From: Myxococcus qinghaiensis
Lineage (GTDB): Bacteria; Myxococcota; Myxococcia; Myxococcales; Myxococcaceae
Length of the DNA: 64,000 nt
Assembly: GCF_024198215.1 (NCBI RefSeq)
Contig: NZ_JAKCFA010000036.1
Span: forward strand, 23,856-87,855
Reading direction: 5' to 3'
Below are positions 58,120 to 64,000 of this stretch, piece after piece. The notes beneath the pieces were generated by a model. It saw only the letters and a program-made list of their open reading frames with translations. It was not told the DNA's origin and searched no databases. How positions within the stretch are numbered: position 1 is the stretch's first letter; the number at the start of each line of letters is the position of its first letter. The position numbers were made by a program, and so were the translations under genes.

Positions 58120-59787
58120 TCACGGCGTGCAGTAGCGCACCGAGTCCAGCGAACTGCCGTCCGGCGTGGTCGTCATGTACATGGCTCCCACGCGGCGGGG
58201 CCCGACCTTCTCCATCAGGACCCACTGCGCATACCGATGCAGTGGCAGGTATTCAGAGTCCGGGGACCTGTCCACCGCGGCCTGCCCCTCGTCCAGCGTC
58301 CACAGACGCCCGTTCCACCCGAGCCAGTCATCGCCTCCCGGGGGCGGCGCCTGAGGGTCCTTGAACTGAGCGAGCCACCCCAACCGCAGCACGCCTTCGT
58401 CCGCGAGGGCGCCATACCAGATGGTCTCTGTCGTGGGCGCCTCCGCCCACTTCTCCGGCAACCCACCGCCGAAGAGGTTCTGGACCACCTGAAGCTGGCG
58501 GGTCCAGTCAGGCGCGTAGCTCACTCGCAGCACCAGCACGGGCGACGCCAGCGGCCCACCGCGCGCGGAGCCCAGGTCCAGCAACAAGGGCATCGACGCA
58601 TAGGAGGTTTCGAAGGAACGCTCGGCACCCACCGGGTCCAGATTGGCATCGAAGCGACGCAGCCGCACGGTGTCGCCCACGAGCCCCGACCGCTCGTCGC
58701 TCATGGCCACCAGAATCTCCCCGTTGCGCAGCCACAAGACATTCGCCAGCCTCTGCGTGACGGACCCCTCGCTCGTGAAGAGTGACTTGGGCGCCGTGAG
58801 CACCTGTCCCTGGGCATCCGTCACCGTCCCCATCACCTGCATCGGCGGGGACTGCGCGGAACCCGAGAGCCAGATGACCACCACCTTGTCCCCCGCGACG
58901 GACGTCGCCGCACGGGTGCTTCCACTGTCGAACTCCCTGTCGAGGAGCGGGTACTCCACCAGCCCTCCCTCGGGCAGCGGAGTCGGCGCCCCTCGGGCAT
59001 CGAGCGGAACCAGGTACGCCCGGAGCGGTGCCGCCCGATTGCGCGCCACGGTGGAGTAATGCAGCGCGAAGCCGGCTTCCGTGCGCACAAGCTGGGAGGA
59101 CTGGAGCGTCCCCTCGGGAGCTTCCGTCCGAAGCCACGGCATCGACACGCTCGCCGTCCCCTGGATGGCCAACTCCGAGTTCAACCGCAGGATGAGCACC
59201 CTGTTGTTGTCTCCAATGGTCACGAACACGCCGCTGTCCGTCTTGAGACTGGAGACCTGCCCGAACGCCGTCTCCAGACTCGTGACGCGGGACCAGCTCG
59301 GAGGGTCCGTCACGCCATCGCAATCGTTGTCGAGTCCGTCGCAGCGCGTCTCCGCTCCCTCCTCGTAGTCCGCGCCATACGAACGCCCGGTGCACACCGG
59401 CTCATAGGCGCCGTCCACCCAGGCCCGCCGCGCCCCCGAGCAGACGCCTCGCGTCTTCTCACAGGCCAGCGGCTCCACGCCGCCATCCGGCTCGGTCGTC
59501 CCTGCATCCTCGGGCGTGCCGGCATCCTCAGGCGTACCGGCGTCCTCGGGCGTGCCGGCATCCGGCTCGGGGGGGCCCGCGTCCTCGGGCCCGCCACCAT
59601 CCGGTCCACCGTCGGTGACGGTGCCACCGCCATCCTCGCGCCCGCCCCCATCCCCTCCGGCGTCCTCCACCGCGCTCGGACCCGAGTCCCGCGTCCCCTC
59701 ATTCTTCGAACCCGATGAGCCACACGCCGCCGCCATCACCGCCAGCAGCAGGAGCCCCACCCCCGCATGAACATGCCTTGCTTGCAT
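58120..59787 (-). CDS. MopE-motif lipoprotein, tandem copy C
   Basis: This 555-residue protein starts MQARHVHAGVGLLLLAVMAA-AC, aligned with the signals of A and B; upstream ATGs at 59811 and 59874 are less likely. A long acidic linker has four or five TPEDAG/EPDAG-type repeats, absent in A and B, which explains the extra length. The MopE motif RCDGLDNDCDGVTD and body follow; SLETAFGQVSSLKTDSGVFV and the C terminus resemble copy A, but VEYPLLDR resembles copy B. It ends VRYCTP. It is transcribed first of the three. Confidence 0.82.
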   Translation of the reverse strand: MQARHVHAGVGLLLLAVMAAACGSSGSKNEGTRDSGPSAVEDAGGDGGGREDGGGTVTDGGPDGGGPEDAGPPEPDAGTPEDAGTPEDAGTPEDAGTTEPDGGVEPLACEKTRGVCSGARRAWVDGAYEPVCTGRSYGADYEEGAETRCDGLDNDCDGVTDPPSWSRVTSLETAFGQVSSLKTDSGVFVTIGDNNRVLILRLNSELAIQGTASVSMPWLRTEAPEGTLQSSQLVRTEAGFALHYSTVARNRAAPLRAYLVPLDARGAPTPLPEGGLVEYPLLDREFDSGSTRAATSVAGDKVVVIWLSGSAQSPPMQVMGTVTDAQGQVLTAPKSLFTSEGSVTQRLANVLWLRNGEILVAMSDERSGLVGDTVRLRRFDANLDPVGAERSFETSYASMPLLLDLGSARGGPLASPVLVLRVSYAPDWTRQLQVVQNLFGGGLPEKWAEAPTTETIWYGALADEGVLRLGWLAQFKDPQAPPPGGDDWLGWNGRLWTLDEGQAAVDRSPDSEYLPLHRYAQWVLMEKVGPRRVGAMYMTTTPDGSSLDSVRYCTP

Positions 59788-59948
59788 AGCGGATAGGATG
59801 ACACGGCGCATTCCAGGAAAGCCATGACCCAGACATGCACCGTGCAGGATGCTTTTCTCACGCAAAGATTTCACGAGGCGAGGTCAGGCGTTCCTCCCCA
59901 TCCACGTCCCGTGCGCGGACTTCCGCACGGTGCGTCACCCTTTCGAGG

Positions 59949-59979
59949 CCCGCGAGGAGCCGGGATGCCTCCTCGCGGG
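59949..59979 (-). terminator. Hairpin terminator of the di-haem gene
   Basis: CCCGCGAGGAG (59949-59959) pairs perfectly with CTCCTCGCGGG (59969-59979) across a 9-nt loop, just after the stop of the leftward gene ending at 59996. Confidence 0.8.
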
Positions 59980-59995
59980 TGAGCCCCTCCGACTG

Positions 59996-62797
59996 CTAGC
60001 GATTGAGGCCGATGCGCGGGCCCGAGCCCGGCGGCACACAGGTGTAGGTCACCTCCTGGCCCGCCGTCTTCGCGTAGTTGCGCAGCGTCGCGTCCGTCAC
60101 GTTCGCCGTCGCCCCGTCATCCGGCGTGAAGGCATTCGCGGCCGGGCTGAAGAGGAAGCCCTTCACGCGGCCCCCCAGCGCCACCTTCGCCACCAAATCA
60201 CACTCCGTCACCGCCCCTCCCAGGACCTTCGAGGTGAACGGCGTGCGCGCACGCTGCAACAGCAGGTCGACGCGCGGCCCCGCGCTCGCGGAGTTGGTGT
60301 TCGTCAACGTCACCTGCTGACCGACAATCGGCGCCAGGTCCGTGTCGAACGCGAGCAACAGCTGCTCCACGTCCCGCCGCGTCGCATCCGGGTTGTTCAA
60401 CGGGAAGCCTACGCCGAGGCTCGGGATGAACACGATGGCCGACAGGAACCGCGCCGCGGTGTCCACCGCGCCGTCATGCACGAAGCCAAAGCCTCGCACC
60501 TGGTCCCCCTGCCACCCACTGTCCGGCGCCAGGAAGAAGGGCGTCGTCGCGTTCCCGAACATGCCGACCTTTTGATAGAGGTTGCGCAGGTGGGGGATCT
60601 TCACAATCTGGGGGATGTTCTCGAAGCTCACCCGACCATCCGTCCCGAAGAAGCCCTGGGATGCGTCGATGCGGTGACACCCTTCACACGTGAAGCCCAA
60701 CCCCTCTCCAAACGGAATGCCGTCCGAGCGACGCGTGCCCGAGTAGAAGTTCAGGCCCCGCTGCTGCGCCGCCGTCAGCGTGTTGTCCAGGTTGCGCACC
60801 GGGTTCGGCGGCAACTGCACCTGCAACTGGAAGTCGGTGAAGCGCTGCATCTCCGCCACCGTGGGCATGCTCGCCCGGCCCAGGAGACCCTCGAACGCGA
60901 CGATGAAGTTCATGAAGGAGAGGTTCGGGTCCAGCTGCCCCACGCCGAAGAAGCCATTCGAGCGGTCCCCGCGCCAGTGCATCGCACCGGAGTTGACCAT
61001 GCCGCGCAGCGTCTGCGTCGTCATGGGGCCCTTCATCGGGTGGAAGTCCTCCACGTTGCCGGAGCCGTTGATGTGCGGCTTGAGCAGCTCCGCCGCACCC
61101 AACAGGCGCCCCTGAATCGGGTTCACCGTCACGTCCTCGTCCGGATTGCCCAGGTCCCACGCGAGGTCATCCATGTCGCCGAAGATGTGGCAGCTCGCGC
61201 ACGAGGCCTCGCCGTTGGCGGAGAGCGTCGTGGCGTCGTAGAGCACCGGGCGCCCCTGCACCACCGACGCGGGCTCCGGGTTGGCCAGCACCTGCTTGCC
61301 CAGCTCCGCGCGCGTCGCCAGGTCGATGACCTTCACCGCGTTGTCGAAGCGGGTCATCACATAGAGCCGGTTGCGCGTCTCATCCAGAATCAGGCCGCTG
61401 GGCCCGCCGCCACTCACCGGGATGTACGCGGCGCTCGCGACCTTCGGGTTGAAGCTGTCCGCCTCCAGCGCCTGCGTGTCGAACACGCCCACCTTGCTGG
61501 AGCTGTACGCGGCCACGTAGAGCGTGCGGCCATCGCGGCTCACCACCATGTCCAGCGGCATGGAGAGGCTGTGCGCCTTCGCCGCCGGGTCGAACCCGGG
61601 CTCGTTCGCCAGCTTCGTGTAGTCCAGGTGCTTGTTCAGGTGCCGGGGCAGCACGCTGCCGCCGAGGATGGCGGTGATGCGCGTCTCCGCCAGGTGGCCC
61701 TGCACCGTGGTGCCGCCGTAGTTGCCGGGCCCCTCGAAGCGGACGTGGTTGAACGCCTCCGTGTTGGACACGTACACCGTGCCCGTCACCGGGTTGGTCA
61801 CCATGTTGAACAGCGTGGTGCCCACGTGGGGATAGGCCGCCTTCTGGCCCAGCGTGTTCGCGTCGAGCGCGAAGACGTCCTGGTCCGGCAGCCGGAAGCG
61901 CACCGCGTTGTTCCAGTTGCGCCCCAGTTCGTCCCGCCACTGGTTGACCTGGTTGTTGTACTTCACGATGAGCGCGACCTCGGGCGCGCGCACGCCCTGG
62001 TGGTTGGTGGCCGGGCCCGGGCTGCCACCTGGATAGATGGAGCCATTCACCAGACAGGGCAGATAGGGATTGAAGCCCTCACACACCGTCTCCTCCAGGA
62101 GGGAGGTCGTCTGGTTGCCGGACTTGAACACGGCCGCGTACACCGTCTGTCCATCCGGGCTCACCGTCAGCGCCCGAGGCGTGTCACCGAACAGGTTGAG
62201 GATGCGCACCGGCGTGCCACCCAACGTCGTGCCCAGATTCGCCGGGTCGAAGACCCAGACGTCCGCGCGCCCCACGCCCGGCGTGGTGAGCTGCGGGTCT
62301 CCCGCGCCCGGCACCGCCGCAATCGACGAGTGCGTGCGGTGCTGTCCCCGGTGCGCCGTGGTGATGAACGCCCGGCCCCCCGTGCCCGCGAAGACGAGGT
62401 CGCGCGGCTCGTCGCCCACCAGCAGCGTGCGCACCACGCGCGGCGTGCCCGTGAGCGAGACGACGCTGACACTGTCCGACAGGTGGTTGACCACCCAGAC
62501 CTCGTTGTTGCCTCGCGGCGCCACCGCGACGGGCTCCAGTCCCACCGGAACCTTCGCCTGCAACGCGAGCCCCGTGGCCCCCACCGTGAAGATGGACAGG
62601 CTGTTGTCCGGCGTGTTCACCGCGAACAGCCGCGTGCCATCCGGTGACAGCGCGAGCGGACGGACATGACCGCTCTCGAAGGCGAGGAAGGAGGGCGGCG
62701 CCGCTTCCGCCGGCGTGAAGGCCGACGACATGACAGCGAGCAGCGACAGGGCCGCCAGCACGGACTTCTGGATGCTTCTGAGTCTCGGGGGAGTCAT
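59996..62797 (-). CDS. Fusion of YVTN-type beta-propeller and di-haem cytochrome c domain
   Basis: This 933-residue protein has a signal peptide (MTPPRLRSIQKSVLAALSLL to TPAEA). The first half is a YVTN/lactonase-type propeller (RPLALSPDGTRLFAVNTPDN, PVAVAPRGNNEVWVVNHLSD, LTVSPDGQTVYAAVFKSGNQ). The second half has two haem sites, CASCH in ASCASCHIFGDMDD and CEGCH in FTCEGCHRID, as in di-haem peroxidase-like domains. Surrounding motifs (LRGMVNSGAMHWRGDRSNGF, NIPQIVKIPHLRNLYQ) fit. Such fusions are expected in the periplasm or outside the cell, oxidising an organic or redox-active substrate. Start is the ATG at 62797. Confidence 0.85.
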   Translation of the reverse strand: MTPPRLRSIQKSVLAALSLLAVMSSAFTPAEAAPPSFLAFESGHVRPLALSPDGTRLFAVNTPDNSLSIFTVGATGLALQAKVPVGLEPVAVAPRGNNEVWVVNHLSDSVSVVSLTGTPRVVRTLLVGDEPRDLVFAGTGGRAFITTAHRGQHRTHSSIAAVPGAGDPQLTTPGVGRADVWVFDPANLGTTLGGTPVRILNLFGDTPRALTVSPDGQTVYAAVFKSGNQTTSLLEETVCEGFNPYLPCLVNGSIYPGGSPGPATNHQGVRAPEVALIVKYNNQVNQWRDELGRNWNNAVRFRLPDQDVFALDANTLGQKAAYPHVGTTLFNMVTNPVTGTVYVSNTEAFNHVRFEGPGNYGGTTVQGHLAETRITAILGGSVLPRHLNKHLDYTKLANEPGFDPAAKAHSLSMPLDMVVSRDGRTLYVAAYSSSKVGVFDTQALEADSFNPKVASAAYIPVSGGGPSGLILDETRNRLYVMTRFDNAVKVIDLATRAELGKQVLANPEPASVVQGRPVLYDATTLSANGEASCASCHIFGDMDDLAWDLGNPDEDVTVNPIQGRLLGAAELLKPHINGSGNVEDFHPMKGPMTTQTLRGMVNSGAMHWRGDRSNGFFGVGQLDPNLSFMNFIVAFEGLLGRASMPTVAEMQRFTDFQLQVQLPPNPVRNLDNTLTAAQQRGLNFYSGTRRSDGIPFGEGLGFTCEGCHRIDASQGFFGTDGRVSFENIPQIVKIPHLRNLYQKVGMFGNATTPFFLAPDSGWQGDQVRGFGFVHDGAVDTAARFLSAIVFIPSLGVGFPLNNPDATRRDVEQLLLAFDTDLAPIVGQQVTLTNTNSASAGPRVDLLLQRARTPFTSKVLGGAVTECDLVAKVALGGRVKGFLFSPAANAFTPDDGATANVTDATLRNYAKTAGQEVTYTCVPPGSGPRIGLNR

Positions 62798-63106
62798 GAG
62801 AAAGCCAGACCTCTGGGTATGACGAGGGGGACGACGCACACGCCGACCAAGGCGAGGCGGGGCAGCTGCCGACGGACGGGTGAAGCCGGAATGTGAGCGG
62901 GGTGGAAAAGCGTGGAGCCTTTGAACCGCTACGCTTGAAGCGGTCTACAGACAGACATAATGCGACGCGTCACAAAGAGGGCACACGAGGCGAGAGCAGG
63001 CATCCTCACCTCCGACATGGCAGGATTCTCAGGAAGACAAGGTACCGGGGGACGCGCCTTGGGTGCTTGCTCCGTTCCGCCAATTCCTTTGACCAAAGGC
63101 GACAAC
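62798..63106. other. Divergent gap with possible promoter
   Basis: This 309-bp region separates the di-haem and AraC genes. It has an ACCGCT/AGCGGT dyad (62925-62944) overlapping a TTGAAG -35-like box (62935-62940), then CATAAT (62956-62961), a 15-bp spacer. This is a fair promoter candidate for the AraC gene. No gene is seen. Confidence 0.45.
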
Positions 63107-64000
63107 ATGAGCTCTCCGGCGACCATGTTGACGAGCTGGGCGCTGGCGCTCCACCGGACGCTGGAGCTGCGCGGCGTGGACTCGCATGCGCTGTTCGTAC
63201 AGGCGGGATTGAATCCAGGGCTCTTGGGAGACGCCAACGCGCGGTATCCGCAGGTCGGGATGACTCGGCTGTGGCGACTGGCGGTGGAGCGCTCGGGGGA
63301 GCCGGCCATTGGGCTGGAGATGGCGCGGCAGGTGAGCCCCACCACGTTCCACGCCGTGGGCTACCGGCTCAATGCGTCCAGCACGCTGCGGGAGGCGTTC
63401 GAGCGATTGGTGCACACGGTGGCGCTGGTCTCCGATGCGTTCCGGCCGGCCTTCACCCGAGATGGGGACTGCTATCAGGTCATCCTCTACGACGGGGGCG
63501 GTGGGCCGCACCTGTGCGAGGAGGAGACGGATGCGGTGGCTTACCTGCTCGTGCGCTTCTGCCGGGTGGTGTACGGCAAGGAGCTTTCACCGCGCGAGGT
63601 GCTGCTGCGCCGCCCGGCGCCGGCGGAGCTGACACCCTACGCGAAGTTGTTCCGGTGCAAGGTGACCTTCGGCGCGAACGCGGACGTGCTGGTGTACGAG
63701 CGGGCCCCGTTCGAGGTGACGCTGCCGGGAGCGAACCCGGAGCTGGCGCGCATCAATGACGAGCTCATCACCCGGCACCTGGCCCGGCAGGCGGGACAGG
63801 ACGTGGTGGCCCGGGTGCGCGCGGTGCTGCTGGAGTTGCTACCTCAGGGTGAGCCTTCACAGGAGAAGGTGGCGGAGCGGCTGCACATGAGCGCGCGGAG
63901 TCTGCAGCGACGGTTGGTGGACTCGGGCTCGGGGTTTCGTGAGTTGCTCGCGGAGACTCGCCGGACGCTGGCCCTGTCGTATCTCTCCGAGCCGGGGCGG
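63107..64000 (+). CDS. AraC family transcriptional regulator (runs off window)
   Basis: 298 codons are visible from the ATG at 63107 (MSSPATMLTSWALALHRTLE). The N-terminal part matches the arabinose-binding-like domain of OruR/ArgR-type AraC regulators: GVDSHALFVQAGLNPGLLGD, RLWRLAVERSGEPAIGLEMA and RQVSPTTFHAVGYRLNASST. The start of the DNA-binding helix pair is present at the end: EKVAERLHMSARSLQRRLVD, then FRELLAETRRTLALSYLS. The last part of the HTH lies past 64000. These regulators often control a divergent catabolic gene, here the propeller/di-haem gene, which would be a guess. Confidence 0.9.
   Translation, partial: MSSPATMLTSWALALHRTLELRGVDSHALFVQAGLNPGLLGDANARYPQVGMTRLWRLAVERSGEPAIGLEMARQVSPTTFHAVGYRLNASSTLREAFERLVHTVALVSDAFRPAFTRDGDCYQVILYDGGGGPHLCEEETDAVAYLLVRFCRVVYGKELSPREVLLRRPAPAELTPYAKLFRCKVTFGANADVLVYERAPFEVTLPGANPELARINDELITRHLARQAGQDVVARVRAVLLELLPQGEPSQEKVAERLHMSARSLQRRLVDSGSGFRELLAETRRTLALSYLSEPGR

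Noticed and set aside
59500..59575. CRISPR-like repeat tract
   Set aside because: The periodic sequence is inside the coding frame of copy C and encodes TPEDAG units; there are no spacers.
59849..62647. A 932-codon open frame opposite the di-haem protein
   Set aside because: Low-complexity Arg/His/Val text, no ribosome site, and opposite a protein with two CxxCH sites.

Overview
The window looks like a chromosome segment of a myxobacterium, most likely family Myxococcaceae. Coding DNA is very GC-rich with almost every third base G or C. Kinase catalytic loops read HRDVSPHN. There are at least a dozen lipoproteins of unknown role, MopE-type CDGxDNDCDG motifs, Cys-rich repeat lipoproteins and many secreted proteases. 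I see no rRNA, tRNA, CRISPR array, integrase or transposase. About 52 genes are supported. The placement is inference from gene content; no database was searched.

Layout. 1-7,500: truncated propeller-type sensor, RDD-like membrane protein, transmembrane Ser/Thr kinase, subtilisin-type lipoprotein protease, outer-membrane beta-barrel. 7,500-16,050: DUF2267 protein, small lipoproteins, di-haem peroxidase-like protein, M24 peptidase, Kelch lipoprotein, DUF2171 protein, YbaK-type deacylase, sugar-type ABC ATPase. 16,400-19,450: RCC1-repeat lipoprotein and a calpain-like protease placed between two paralogous small proteins, one cytosolic and one a lipoprotein. 19,450-24,500: SDR/TetR pair with a clear operator, DUF2845 protein, BioY, a YopT-like (C58) putative cysteine protease, and an AhpD-like/MarR divergent pair with two palindromic operators. 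24,600-36,400: hypothetical protein, multidomain esterase, allA plus FAD dehydrogenase operon, DPP-IV-like peptidase, and an active/inactive M16 pair. 36,500-43,700: Cys-rich lipoprotein, lysine 2,3-aminomutase family enzyme, PIN toxin-antitoxin module of lower GC, and a four-gene FAD oxidase / beta-helix / aldo-keto reductase / DMT transporter cluster. 43,900-48,300: three lipoproteins with duplicated DNA between them, including a fragment of the first gene. 48,350-54,850: thermolysin-like protease with an internal P-domain, lipoprotein with a beta-gamma-crystallin tail, GAF protein, polysaccharide lyase, and an MlaF-like ABC ATPase lacking two catalytic residues. 54,850-64,000: three tandem mosaic MopE-motif lipoproteins, a large propeller/di-haem protein, and the start of an AraC-type regulator.

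How it fits together. Much of the window serves secretion and degradation: S8, S9, M4, two M16, M24, calpain-like and C58-like peptidases, an esterase and a polysaccharide lyase, as expected for a predatory soil bacterium. Regulation is mostly local: SDR/TetR, AhpD/MarR and the TA module each carry recognisable operator-like repeats. Convergent gene pairs are usually separated by strong GC hairpins that can stop transcription from both sides.

Most unusual signals: the calpain module with its cytosolic/lipoprotein paralogue pair; an N-terminal motif shared by the calpain and the M4 protease, both without signal peptides; the ABC ATPase with Asp for the catalytic Glu and Pro for the H-loop His; the C58-like protease; and the duplicated DNA in the 43,900-48,300 and 54,839-59,787 lipoprotein arrays.
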